Of a DNA stretch of 64,000 nt, positions 1 through 8,821 are shown one piece after another (within the stretch, counting starts at the first letter, position 1; the number at the start of each line of letters is the position of its first letter). The stretch spans positions 1 through 64,000 of the forward strand of contig CAISIK010000196.1 in the NCBI GenBank assembly GCA_903885375.1. Direction: 5' to 3'. The translations under genes and the position numbers were made by a program. Source of the stretch: an uncultured Pseudomonadota bacterium (lineage in GTDB: Bacteria > Myxococcota_A > UBA796 > SXON01). The notes beneath the pieces are model-generated. The model was not told the DNA's origin. It searched no databases and saw only the letters and a list, made by a program, of their open reading frames with translations.

Positions 1-46
1 CGGCGCGGGGGTCGGCGCGGGGGTCGGCGCGGGGGTCGGCGCGGGC
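1..46. repeat. 12-bp tandem repeat coding for P-T-P-A
   Basis: The unit cggcgcgggggt occurs three times in a row (1-36) followed by a partial copy. It lies in the pseudokinase frame on the minus strand and encodes an APTP-type low-complexity stretch just after the transmembrane helix. The array may continue beyond the window. Confidence 0.85.
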
Positions 47-1692
47 GGAGGCGTGGGGACGGGCGGCGCCACATCCGTCGGCTTCGCGACGGGCACGGCC
101 GGCGCCGGCTCGACGGCCGGCTCGCCCACCACATCGGCCAGGCTGGGCACGGGCTCCGTTTCCGGTCCCTCCTCCGTGACGAACCAGGCGAAGGCGGCCA
201 CGAGCACGATGCTGCCCGCCACGAACAGGGCGGTGAGCCCACCGAGGATCACCGGGAGCATGCTCCGCCGGGCGGCAGGCTCTTCCTCCTCCTCCTCGGG
301 CTCACGTGGCCGGACGCGCGCCACGGGGGCAGGGCCCGCCGGAGGCGGCGACACGGAAACGGGCGCGGCAAGCGGATCGAGGCGGGCAGGCGCCGGCTCC
401 TCCCGCTTCAGCGGGCGGGCCACCACCGTCTGCTCCGACTCGTCGTCGGCCGCCGAGAGGCTGAGGAGCGCGGGCGGAGCCGCGCCGGGTGGCGCACTCC
501 CCACCGAGGGACCAAGCGGCCTCGCGCTCGACCGCGCGGTGACCGCGGGCCCTTCGGCGCGCCCGGGCTGCGCCGCCGTGGGGACCGCACGGGTCTCGCC
601 GGCCGACATCACCCGGGGGCTCTTGACCGCGGGGCTTGGCGGCGGGCTCGCGGCCACCCGCGGCGCGGGCGAAGGGATGTCCACCATGGTGGCCTCCGGT
701 TCCTCCGCGAGCGGCGCGGAATGGGACACCAGCGCGGGTGCCCTCGGAGCGAGCGGCGGCTCGGGGAGGGAGCCGGTGGGGCTGGTCGGCTCGGGGGCCG
801 AGGTGGGCTTGCCGGCGGCCTGCCGCTGGACCGCCGGCACCGTGCCGGGCGCCCACGCTCGAAGGCCCGGCGTGTGCAGTTGCACGGCCAGATCGCGCAG
901 CATCCGACCGAACGCGCCGGGCGTGCCGCGGGCCTCCACGTCGTGCGCGAGGGCCTGCCGGACGGCCTGCACCAGCACCTCGCCCGGCGTGTCGCCCGGA
1001 CGAGCCAGAAGGCGCATCACGAGGCGCCGGAGCATCTGTTCGTGCCGCTCGGCATCGGTCGAGCCCTCCGCGGGCGGCTCTCCCGTGAGGAGCTCGACGA
1101 GGAGCGCCCCCACCATCCAGGTGGAGGCCTGCCACCCACCCGCGCCTTCCGGCGCGGCATAGCCCGGCCGCGCTGGGGGCCAGGTATCGCCGTGCATGAC
1201 GGAGAAGCCGGCAAGCTTCACGCGGCCCGCCGTGTCGACCAGGACTTCGGCCGGAGTGGGCGATCCGTGCACGAGCCGGCGCTCACCATCGTTGATCTTG
1301 AGCGCTTCTTCGAGCGCAATGCCCACTGCTGCGGCGATCTCGACGGCCACCCGGGAAGGGAGCACCTGCCCGCGGGCCCGGAGCGCCGCGATGACCCGCT
1401 CCATCGAGACGCAGTCGAAGTTCTCGTGCACGAGCGCGAGGAAGCCGCCCACGCCGCTCGTCTGCTCGATGCGGAGCACGCATTCGTGCTGGAGGCGGGC
1501 GAGAAGCCGACCATCCAGCTTCAGGCGGGCGAGCGATTCCGCATCGGCCGCCTGGCCCTCGAGCACCCGCACCAGCACGGGCGACTCGCCGCCGCTGGCG
1601 CGCGACAGGCGAGCCTGCCGGACGAACGGCGCCCATGGGGCATAGGTACCGCCAAGTTTGAGTGTAGCCCGAGGCACGATCGTGAAACCCAC
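1..1692 (-). CDS. Membrane-anchored pseudokinase (Ser/Thr kinase fold), 3' truncated by window edge
   Basis: The frame is open from a stop at 1699-1701 to the window edge, giving at least 564 residues; the C-terminus lies outside. Residues about 10-240 follow the eukaryotic-type kinase fold, but every catalytic landmark is altered. The ATP-binding Lys is Arg42 (VLVRVLEG), the HRD motif is HGS at 142-144 (VHGSPTPAEVLV), and DFG is GFS at 162-164. A Pro/Ala/Glu-rich linker leads to one transmembrane helix at about residues 479-505 (DNA about 180-260), followed by a P-T-P-A repeat region. Seen: fold pattern and motif loss. Inferred: non-catalytic scaffold or sensor at the inner membrane. Start is GTG 1692 (AAGGGG just upstream, tight spacing) or GTG 1677. 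It is divergent from the IMPase-like gene. Confidence 0.8.
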   Translation of the reverse strand, partial: MGFTIVPRATLKLGGTYAPWAPFVRQARLSRASGGESPVLVRVLEGQAADAESLARLKLDGRLLARLQHECVLRIEQTSGVGGFLALVHENFDCVSMERVIAALRARGQVLPSRVAVEIAAAVGIALEEALKINDGERRLVHGSPTPAEVLVDTAGRVKLAGFSVMHGDTWPPARPGYAAPEGAGGWQASTWMVGALLVELLTGEPPAEGSTDAERHEQMLRRLVMRLLARPGDTPGEVLVQAVRQALAHDVEARGTPGAFGRMLRDLAVQLHTPGLRAWAPGTVPAVQRQAAGKPTSAPEPTSPTGSLPEPPLAPRAPALVSHSAPLAEEPEATMVDIPSPAPRVAASPPPSPAVKSPRVMSAGETRAVPTAAQPGRAEGPAVTARSSARPLGPSVGSAPPGAAPPALLSLSAADDESEQTVVARPLKREEPAPARLDPLAAPVSVSPPPAGPAPVARVRPREPEEEEEEPAARRSMLPVILGGLTALFVAGSIVLVAAFAWFVTEEGPETEPVPSLADVVGEPAVEPAPAVPVAKPTDVAPPVPTPPPAPTPAPTPAPTPAP

Positions 1693-1771
1693 GTCCCCTT
1701 AGCATGCATCCGGATAGGCGGCGCGGGTGTTGCACCGCCTCCCTCCCCGCGCCCGTCACCTTCTTCGGGCC

Positions 1772-2527
1772 ATGAAGAAAGCGGGAAGGGCGGCGTGGGC
1801 AACCTGGAGCCCCGACGTCGCAAGCTCGGTAAAGCACGACGGAACGCTGCTCACCAGCGCCGACCTGGCCGCCGAAGCCATCCTGCTCGAGGCCCTGCGC
1901 CTCCACTTCCCCGAGGATGGCGCCGTTACGGAAGAGAGTGGCGGCGAGCGTGGCCAGAACGCCTTCTGGGTGGTCGATCCCATCGACGGGACCAGCTCGT
2001 TCGTGGAGGGCCTGGGCCATTGGGGCCCGACGCTTGCGCGTTTCGAACCCTGCGCGGGAGAGTTCGAGGTGGATTGTGGCAGCCTGTGGCTGCCCCGACT
2101 CGCCGAGCACTACCACGTAGAAACCAGCGCTCCGAATCGCGGCGCGTGGTTCAACGGCGCCCCGATGCCGCCGTTCGCGGCGCTCCGCCCGCGGCACACG
2201 GCGCTGGTTCCGTCGCGCTTCCATTCCTACTACCGGCTCCGCTACCCGGGGAAGACCCGCTGCCTCGGCGGCACCGCTGCCCACCTCGCCCTCGTGGCGC
2301 GGGGCGCGGCGGAGTTCGCGATCGTGGCCCAGGGATGGTCGGCATGGGATACCGCCACGGGGCTGGCCTTGATAGCGGTATTGGGTGGTACAGCGCGGAC
2401 CCTGAGCACGGGGGAAGCGGTGCACCCTTTCCGCCATGAAGGCGAGGCCTTCGTGGCGGGATCGCCCGAGTGGGTGGCGAAGATCCTCCTTCCGGGCGCG
2501 CTCGCGCCCCTTCCCGAGCCGACATGA
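1772..2527 (+). CDS. Inositol monophosphatase family protein
   Basis: 251 residues, close to the usual 260-270 of the family. The metal/phosphate site is visible: Glu-Glu at 54-55 (TEES), DPIDGT at 69-74, and WDTATG at about 192-197 corresponding to the WDxAAG motif. Family members (IMPase, HisN-type, CysQ, FBPase) are Mg-dependent phosphomonoesterases; the substrate cannot be read from sequence. ATG 1772 is preferred over an in-frame GTG at 1727 because the family N-terminus aligns from there. Its stop overlaps the start of the RpoH-type sigma gene (ATGA), so the two are translationally coupled. A stray longer frame on the opposite strand across 1283-2437 is a shadow. Confidence 0.85.
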   Translation: MKKAGRAAWATWSPDVASSVKHDGTLLTSADLAAEAILLEALRLHFPEDGAVTEESGGERGQNAFWVVDPIDGTSSFVEGLGHWGPTLARFEPCAGEFEVDCGSLWLPRLAEHYHVETSAPNRGAWFNGAPMPPFAALRPRHTALVPSRFHSYYRLRYPGKTRCLGGTAAHLALVARGAAEFAIVAQGWSAWDTATGLALIAVLGGTARTLSTGEAVHPFRHEGEAFVAGSPEWVAKILLPGALAPLPEPT

Positions 2528-3552
2528 GCATCGACCCAGACGACGAGAACGAGGACGACGAGAGCCTCGAAGACGACGGAGAGCTGCTCGATGCTTCCGG
2601 CGAGATCGTCGACCCGCTCGGCAACGAGGCGCGCCGCCCCTTGCCCAAGCTCCCCGCGCTGGCCGGTGGGCACACCCTCGCCGGCGGCGGCGACCTGCTC
2701 ACGCACTACCTCCAGGAAATCCGGCGGTACTCGCTGCTCGATCCCGAAGAAGAAAAGCGGGTGGCGCTGAAGTACTACGACAGCGGCGATGCGGCCTCGG
2801 CCGAGCGCCTCGTCACCGCGAACCTGCGCCTCGTGGTGAAGATCGCCTTCCAGTACCACCGGCAGTGGGCCAACGTGCTCGACCTCATCCAGGAAGGAAA
2901 CGTCGGGCTCGTCGAGGCACTGTCGCGATTCGATCCCTACCGTGGCATCCGCTTCAGCAGCTATGCCCAGTACTGGATCCGCGCGATGATCCTCCGGTTC
3001 CTGATGGACAACTTCCGTCTCGTGCGCCTCGGCAGCACCCGGAACGGCCGGAAGCTCTTCTTCCAGCTCCAGAAGGAGCGGCAGCGCCTGCTGTCCGAAG
3101 GTCGCGTGGCCACCACGCGGGCGCTCGCCGAGCGCCTCGAAGTGCCGGAGGCCGAGGTCATCGCGGTGGACCAGCACATGCGCGCGCCCGCCATGTCGCT
3201 CACCACCCCCACGGCCGGCGAGGAAGGTCGCCCGCTGCAGGACGTGGTGCCCGATCAGGACAACCTCGACCCCGAACAGCGCGTGGCCGGCAGCCAGCTC
3301 GGCGAGCTCGTGCGCGACAAGCTCCGGGCCTTCGAGGCCACCCTCGATGACGACCGCGAGCGCGCCATCTGGCGCGAGCGGCTGATGGCCCACGATCCCG
3401 CCAGCCTCAGCGAGATCGGCGATCGGTACAAGGTCAGCAAGGAGCGCATCCGCCAGATCCAGGCCCGCATCGAGGCCCGCCTCAAGAGCTACCTCCAGGA
3501 GCAGCTTGGCGACGAGATGGCGTTCGACTTCGACGTCCCCGACGACCGTTGA
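2524..3552 (+). CDS. rpoH: RNA polymerase sigma factor, RpoH (sigma-32) type
   Basis: 342 residues. Sigma-70 regions 1.2-2.4 are at about residues 55-165 (TANLRLVVKIA, DLIQEGNVGLVEA, FSSYAQYWIRAMI). Region 4.2 is at about 300-325 (SKERIRQIQARIE). The segment GRKLFFQLQKERQ at about 175-187 matches the RpoH box (QRKLFFNLRK in E. coli) that separates sigma-32 from other group 3 sigmas. An acidic N-terminal extension of about 45 residues (DDENEDDE) is unusual. ATG 2524 overlaps the upstream stop. Known of the family: directs transcription of heat-shock or alternative-stress promoters; myxobacteria carry several paralogues, so this may be a developmental sigma rather than the main heat-shock one. 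Confidence 0.88.
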   Translation: MSIDPDDENEDDESLEDDGELLDASGEIVDPLGNEARRPLPKLPALAGGHTLAGGGDLLTHYLQEIRRYSLLDPEEEKRVALKYYDSGDAASAERLVTANLRLVVKIAFQYHRQWANVLDLIQEGNVGLVEALSRFDPYRGIRFSSYAQYWIRAMILRFLMDNFRLVRLGSTRNGRKLFFQLQKERQRLLSEGRVATTRALAERLEVPEAEVIAVDQHMRAPAMSLTTPTAGEEGRPLQDVVPDQDNLDPEQRVAGSQLGELVRDKLRAFEATLDDDRERAIWRERLMAHDPASLSEIGDRYKVSKERIRQIQARIEARLKSYLQEQLGDEMAFDFDVPDDR

Positions 3553-3571
3553 GGGCCCGGGAGGTGGCGCG

Positions 3572-5143
3572 ATGCCCGCAACGATGAGCTGGTTGGGCCG
3601 CCTGCGCGACCGCGCGGAGGCCGAGCTGCACGCCCGCCTCGTCGGCCCGCCGCCGGCCGCCACGCGCGCTGCGGATCCGGTGCCCGGCCGCCTCGGCCCG
3701 CGCGCCTTCCGGGCCGACGCGCTCGGCCCGGCCCCCGAGCCGGTCGACTCCGTGCGCGAGCATCACCGGCTGGCTTGGTTTGCGCGGGAGGCGCGCAGCG
3801 CCGCGCAGGGCGATGCCTCCGCTGCCGCCGAGGCCGTACGCAGCCTCGAAGCCTGGCTCCGCCAGGACGTTCCCGGGCGCGGTCCCGGGTGGGAGCACCC
3901 CAGCGACCTCACGGTCCGCATCGTGCACCTCGCGGCGGGCTTCTCCTGGCTCGGCGAGGCCGCGCCGACCGCGGTGCAGGCCTTCGCCACCGGAAGCGTC
4001 GGCTGGCACCTCGCCCAGCTCCGCGCCCGCATGCCGGTCGGCGGGGCCGACGGGCATCGTCGCCTCGCCCACCTCGTGGGGCTCTTCGTAGGCGGGCTCC
4101 AGTTCCCCGCGGCGCCCGACGCCCGCCAGGCCTGGAGCGAGGCCGCCAGCGCGCTGGGCCCCGCGATGGAGCGCATCGTCAACCCCGATGGCAGCGACCC
4201 CTCGGGCGCGCCCGCCTTCCTCGAGCAGTCGCTCTGGCTCATGGCGATCGCCATGGGCGTGGCGCGGGCCAACGGGGCCGCCCTGCCCGACGGCGCCACG
4301 GCCGCCTGGGCCCGGGGCGTCGCCTACCTCGATCGCCTCGCCGGCGATGGCGGCGAAGTGCCCCGCCTCGGCGAGGCGCCGTTCGGCGCCGTCCTGCCCA
4401 CGCCCGGCAGCCCCCTTCCCGCCTCGCTGCGAAACCTCGCGGTGGGTTGGGGCCTCGATGCCGCGCCGCCGGCGCCCGGCCCCGACGCCCGCGCCGCCTG
4501 GTTCGGGGTCGCCGCCGGCCCTCCCGCCGCCCCAGCCGCCAAGGCCTGGGCCACCTGGTGTTTCGCCGGCTCCGGCACGGCCGTGGCCGCCCTTCAGGTT
4601 CGCGGCGAAGCGCTCCGGGCGATCTTCGCCACGAGGGCGCACGACAGCGGCCCTCTGGCCCACCCCGCGCCGCTCCAGCTGCTCCTCGACCTCGGCGGGA
4701 AGCCGCTCCTCGCCGACCCGGGCCCCGGTCGGCCGGACCGCGCGGAGCACAACGGCCTCGTGCTCGCGGGAGCTCCCGCGGGCCGGGCGCGGCTCGACGT
4801 GGCGCGGGTGGACGGCAAAAAGGTCCGCTTCGAGGGCCATGTCCAGCACGGCCGCTCCGGGCGTTGGCACCGCGATGTGCTGCTCAACCAGCAGCGCGCG
4901 CGGGTGACCGACCGCCTCGAGGGGATCGCCGGCACCGTCCACCTTCGGTGGCAGCTCGGCGCCGACTGGGCGATCGCCGGCGCCGACCGCAGCTGGACCC
5001 TCCGCCGGGGCGTTCACAGCGTGGCCGTCGAGCTCCCCAAGGGGCTCGAGTGGCGCCTCGAAGCCGAACCCGCGCCCGCATTCGTCGGCACGGGCCAGCT
5101 CGCCGCCGGCGAGGAGATCACCTCGAGCTTCGAGGTTCGCTGA
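3572..5143 (+). CDS. Heparinase II/III-like protein
   Basis: 523 residues. The N-terminal two thirds are helical (alginate-lyase-like toroid pattern). The C-terminal third resembles the heparinase II/III beta-sandwich: PLQLLLDLGGKPLLADPG, a downstream RHD-containing strand (GRWHRDVLLNQ), then VTDRLEG and HLRWQL. Family members act on uronate-containing polysaccharides, often in capsule or exopolysaccharide loci. Here there is no recognisable signal peptide and no glycosyltransferase neighbour, so a lyase role is inference. Start ATG 3572 follows GGGAGGTG with good spacing, 19 bp after the sigma gene, so it is probably co-transcribed. It converges on the kinase gene with an 9-bp gap. Confidence 0.7.
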   Translation: MPATMSWLGRLRDRAEAELHARLVGPPPAATRAADPVPGRLGPRAFRADALGPAPEPVDSVREHHRLAWFAREARSAAQGDASAAAEAVRSLEAWLRQDVPGRGPGWEHPSDLTVRIVHLAAGFSWLGEAAPTAVQAFATGSVGWHLAQLRARMPVGGADGHRRLAHLVGLFVGGLQFPAAPDARQAWSEAASALGPAMERIVNPDGSDPSGAPAFLEQSLWLMAIAMGVARANGAALPDGATAAWARGVAYLDRLAGDGGEVPRLGEAPFGAVLPTPGSPLPASLRNLAVGWGLDAAPPAPGPDARAAWFGVAAGPPAAPAAKAWATWCFAGSGTAVAALQVRGEALRAIFATRAHDSGPLAHPAPLQLLLDLGGKPLLADPGPGRPDRAEHNGLVLAGAPAGRARLDVARVDGKKVRFEGHVQHGRSGRWHRDVLLNQQRARVTDRLEGIAGTVHLRWQLGADWAIAGADRSWTLRRGVHSVAVELPKGLEWRLEAEPAPAFVGTGQLAAGEEITSSFEVR

Positions 5144-5152
5144 GGAACGCGC

Positions 5153-7342
5153 CTACTTGCAGACGGTGGTCGTTCCCGTCACGCTGCAGGAGTAGGTGCC
5201 GCCGCCGCGAACCGTGGCGGGCGTGGCCACCACGCCGCCCTTGAGGTGCATCTTGCAGGTGCCGGAGGTCGGCACGCCGCCCACGGAGCCCGCGCCGCCG
5301 GAGAGGCTCACGCGCTGCTGGAAGCCGCTGTCGCACGCGATCTCGACCTTGGTCGGAATCTGGGCGCCGGAGAAGCTGACGCTCACCGTGCCGGTGGCCG
5401 ACGCGCGCGGCGTAGGGGGCGGCGCGGTGCCGCCTCCGCCGCCGGAGGGCTTCGACTTCACCTTCGGGGTCGTGGCCTTGGGGGCATCCTGCGGGAGCCC
5501 CGTGTCGGCGGCCGCGGGCGCCTTCGGCGGCGCCACCGGCGCGGTGGCCACCGCGGTGGGCGGCGGCGTGGGCTCGCCCTGGCTCAACTTCCACCAGACG
5601 ATCCCGACCGCGAGCACCGTGGCCACGCACACCATGGCGAGCGCGGCGAAGACGAGCGCAAACACCCGCGTGGACTGCATCCGCGACTCGTCGGCGTTGC
5701 CCTGGCTGGGCGGCGGCGCGGAGGTCTGGAAGGGCGTGGCCCGGCCGGCGGTGCCGAGGCCGATCTGCCCGGCGCCACCGAGCCCGATTCCGGCCTGGGC
5801 CTGCGCGGGCGCGGCTGGGGCGGGCATCGGCGCGCTGCCCGGAGCCGGCGGCGTGAACGGCGCGGGCGCCGAGGGGCGCGCCCCGGACGAGGGGGGTTGG
5901 AAGGAGGGGGGCGCTGCCGGCGGGGGAGCGGCCGGCTTGGCGCGATCGGCGCGGGGGGCCGGGATGGCGAAGAACGCGGTGGCGCTCGGATCGGCGCTGG
6001 CCTCCTGCTCATCCTCGTTGCGCAGGGGCACCATCTCCAACATGCCATTCTCGCTGGGGCTCCGGGCGCCCACGGGCGCCTTGGGCGGCGGACGGGCGGG
6101 CGTGGCCGCGGGGCGCGCGCCCCGAACGCCGAGCGGCAGCTCATCGTCAGGAGGGAGCTGCGGCTCGGAGCGCGCCGCGGCGGAGGAGCGCGGCGTGATC
6201 TTCGGGGGCGCGCTCGCCCGCACGGGCGGCGGCGCGGCCGCCGGCGCGGCGGGAGAGGTTGCCGGCTTCACCGAGCGGCGAACGGGAACGGGTGCGCGCG
6301 GGGCCGGATCGTTGGGATCGGCCATGGAGTCGGCGAGGCGCTCCTCCATCGACTTGCGCTTTTCGGTGCTCATGCGGCCTCCTCGCGGGGCATCGGGGTC
6401 GGGCGGGGGGCCTATCGGATGCAGGCTCCCGAAGTAGAACGAGACGAACTCTTTGATGTACGAACCACGGTCGCGGTAGAGCTGGCGGCGGAGATCGACG
6501 AGCAGGTCCTGACCGTTGGGGTAGCGGTTGCGGGGGTTGGCCTGCAACAACCGCGCAACCACCGGGCCCATTCCCGGCAGCTTGGACTCGAGCTCGCGGC
6601 ACTGTTCGTCGAGCGCGCCGGCCTCGATGGCGCGGAAGGCGGCCGCCACGGGGTCGGGGGAGTCGGCCGGCGCCCGATGGGCGGGCCGCCCCATCAGGAG
6701 CTCGTAGAGGATGAGGCCGAGGGCGAAGAGGTCGGTGCGGTGGTCGATCGCCTCGCCGCGCGCCTGCTCGGGCGCCATGTAGAGCGGCGTTCCCCGCACA
6801 CGCGAGACATCCTCCCGCGCGAAGTCGCTGTTCTCCACGCGCGCGAGCCCGAAGTCGAGGAGCTTCACCTCGCCTTCGGAGGTGAGCATGATGTTTTCGG
6901 GCTTGAGGTCCCGGTGCACGAGCGAGAGGCGCTCGCCGTTGTCGCCCGGCGTGGTGAAGGCCTGGTAGAGCGCGTCGGCCACCTCGCAGCCGATCTCGAT
7001 GGCCGCCTCGGTGAAGACCTGCTCCCGGGCCCGCGCACAGTCGTCGAGGATGGTGCGGAGCGTGACCCCGTGCACGTACTCCATCACGACCGCCCGCTCC
7101 GCGGAGAGGTACTCGAAAACCCGCACCACGGCGCGGTGCTTCACCTGGTCGAGCAGGGCGAACTCCTGCCGCAGGAGGCGCTCCGACTCCGCGTTGCGCG
7201 ACTCCCGCAGCCGCTTGATCGCCACGAGGCGGCGGCGGGCGGGCGCCCCGTTGCGCCCCGGCACCTCGCCCACGGCCAGCGACACGTCGCCGAACTGGCC
7301 CTTCCCCAGCTCGGCGAGCACCTCGTAGTGGTGGAGTTTCAC
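5153..7342 (-). CDS. Ser/Thr protein kinase, PknB type, with single TM helix
   Basis: 729 residues, GTG start. The kinase domain (about 5-290) is intact: glycine loop GKGQFG, VAIK Lys43, HRDLKPEN with Asp145 and Asn150, DFG at 163-165, GTPLYMAPEQA. A long Pro/Ala-rich linker (about 330-545) precedes a transmembrane helix at about 558-584. An extracytoplasmic beta domain of about 80 residues follows, with four Cys, resembling a PEGA-type domain (GTVSVSF...). Expected role: inner-membrane kinase phosphorylating FHA-type targets. It is the last gene of an operon with the VWA lipoprotein (39-bp gap) and the membrane FHA-like protein, which makes those candidate partners. Confidence 0.92.
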   Translation of the reverse strand: MKLHHYEVLAELGKGQFGDVSLAVGEVPGRNGAPARRRLVAIKRLRESRNAESERLLRQEFALLDQVKHRAVVRVFEYLSAERAVVMEYVHGVTLRTILDDCARAREQVFTEAAIEIGCEVADALYQAFTTPGDNGERLSLVHRDLKPENIMLTSEGEVKLLDFGLARVENSDFAREDVSRVRGTPLYMAPEQARGEAIDHRTDLFALGLILYELLMGRPAHRAPADSPDPVAAAFRAIEAGALDEQCRELESKLPGMGPVVARLLQANPRNRYPNGQDLLVDLRRQLYRDRGSYIKEFVSFYFGSLHPIGPPPDPDAPRGGRMSTEKRKSMEERLADSMADPNDPAPRAPVPVRRSVKPATSPAAPAAAPPPVRASAPPKITPRSSAAARSEPQLPPDDELPLGVRGARPAATPARPPPKAPVGARSPSENGMLEMVPLRNEDEQEASADPSATAFFAIPAPRADRAKPAAPPPAAPPSFQPPSSGARPSAPAPFTPPAPGSAPMPAPAAPAQAQAGIGLGGAGQIGLGTAGRATPFQTSAPPPSQGNADESRMQSTRVFALVFAALAMVCVATVLAVGIVWWKLSQGEPTPPPTAVATAPVAPPKAPAAADTGLPQDAPKATTPKVKSKPSGGGGGTAPPPTPRASATGTVSVSFSGAQIPTKVEIACDSGFQQRVSLSGGAGSVGGVPTSGTCKMHLKGGVVATPATVRGGGTYSCSVTGTTTVCK

Positions 7343-7381
7343 GCGGGGATCGTAGTGCGCGAGGCCAGAACGCGCATGCCG

Positions 7382-8821
7382 CTACCGCCTACGACCGGAA
7401 GCGAGCCCGAACAGGGCGCGCCGCACGTTGAACACCGCCGCCGGCAGGTAGTTCCAGGTGACGAGCACCGACAGGATCGACATCAGCACGACCAGCGAGG
7501 AGCGGAAGGGCGCCGCCGCCGGCCAGCCATCCTCGGCCACCACGCCCGGGGGGCCATCGAGCCAGGCGTTCGGGTACACCGGCACCGTCGTTTCCACCTG
7601 GTAGGGCGAGCTCAGCCGCAGCGTGGTCTTGAACCCGCGGCGGAGGTAGAAAGGATCGACCTTGTAGCGCACCTGGAACCACATGTGGCGCTTGCGGGCG
7701 GCCGCGCGGAAGGCCTCGGCCAGCCCCTCCGGCGTGCTCTTCACGAAGCTGTCCCCGCCGCCCACGCGGGCAATCCAGTCGAGCGCGGCGTTGTCCACGC
7801 CGAGGTTCTCCACGTTGCCGTCGATGCGCTCCCCGGCCCACCGCTTGCAGATCTGACCGGGGCTCACGCTGTTCTGCTCGGGGACCTTGAACTTCTTCCA
7901 GGCGCGCCGGCCGAGGCCCACGGTGAAGACATCCGGCTGGTAGCCGCCCACGCCGCGGCCGAGGCGAACCTGGGTGAGGTCGTCGAGCAGGGCCTGCAGC
8001 CGGGGGGCGTTGTCGCCGCAGGTGTCGGCCGGGCTCTCGTTGTTGAAGCCGTCGGTCAGCGCGATGATGGTGGGGCTGAGCCCGCGCGTTTGCACGGCCC
8101 GGCGCACCTCCGGTTGCTCCGCGAGGCCGTTCGCGGCGTACTTCACGGACTGGTAGAGGTAGGTGTAGCCGGCGCCGACCTGCAGCTCGTCGCGGATGAG
8201 GCGCTGGAACTCCTTCGGCTCCTCGACCACCCACTTTCCGCCGAGCGGCGTGGGCAGCCCGCCCCGGAAGACCAGCGGAGACACGGCGCTTCCCGTGCTG
8301 CCGCCGCTGTAGAAGGCCTCGACGACATCCGGCCGCAACAGCGCCCGGCGGAGCTTGTCCATCCGGGAGAGGCCGTTGGCCGGGTTGTCCACGATGCCCA
8401 TGGAGCCGCTACCGTCGATGAGCAGCACGTAGAGCGCGCCGATCGCCGTTTCCTGGTGCGGGATGACCTTCACCCGGTCGTCGCCGTTGGTGGTGGGGTT
8501 GCTCTTGTCGTGGAGCACCGTGAAGTGCTCGGGACGGAGCGTCATCGGCGTGGGGTTCTGGTCGACCAGGAGCTGGAAGCTGAGCTGGACGGTACCGGTG
8601 GCGCGGTCCACGAAGGGGAGGCAGTCCTTGCGCTCCTCATCACGAATGCTCTCGGCCTTGGCGCAGTCCTCTTCCGACGTGAAGACGCGGAGGGCGTAGT
8701 TGGTCTGCCCCTTGATCTCGGGCCGCCCCACCCGCAGCGTGGTGCCCCGGATCGCGGTGGTTTCGTCGCCCCCGCAGGCGCCGAGGCCGAGCAGGAGCAG
8801 CAGCGCGGCGAGGGGGCGCAT
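7382..8821 (-). CDS. VWA-domain lipoprotein with C-terminal TM segment
   Basis: 479 residues from ATG 8821; a GTG one codon upstream is equally possible. The N-terminus is a lipoprotein signal with lipobox LGAC (Cys16). A von Willebrand A domain carries the MIDAS motif DGSGSMG at about 136-142 and a later TDGFNNES strand (about 258). Near the C-terminus is a hydrophobic segment (VVLMSILSVLVTW) followed by basic residues. That gives an unusual topology: lipid anchor at one end, transmembrane helix at the other, VWA domain in the periplasm. The start overlaps the stop of the upstream membrane gene (TGATG), so they are coupled. Inferred: metal-dependent protein binding within the kinase/FHA membrane complex. 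Confidence 0.85.
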   Translation of the reverse strand: MRPLAALLLLLGLGACGGDETTAIRGTTLRVGRPEIKGQTNYALRVFTSEEDCAKAESIRDEERKDCLPFVDRATGTVQLSFQLLVDQNPTPMTLRPEHFTVLHDKSNPTTNGDDRVKVIPHQETAIGALYVLLIDGSGSMGIVDNPANGLSRMDKLRRALLRPDVVEAFYSGGSTGSAVSPLVFRGGLPTPLGGKWVVEEPKEFQRLIRDELQVGAGYTYLYQSVKYAANGLAEQPEVRRAVQTRGLSPTIIALTDGFNNESPADTCGDNAPRLQALLDDLTQVRLGRGVGGYQPDVFTVGLGRRAWKKFKVPEQNSVSPGQICKRWAGERIDGNVENLGVDNAALDWIARVGGGDSFVKSTPEGLAEAFRAAARKRHMWFQVRYKVDPFYLRRGFKTTLRLSSPYQVETTVPVYPNAWLDGPPGVVAEDGWPAAAPFRSSLVVLMSILSVLVTWNYLPAAVFNVRRALFGLASGRRR

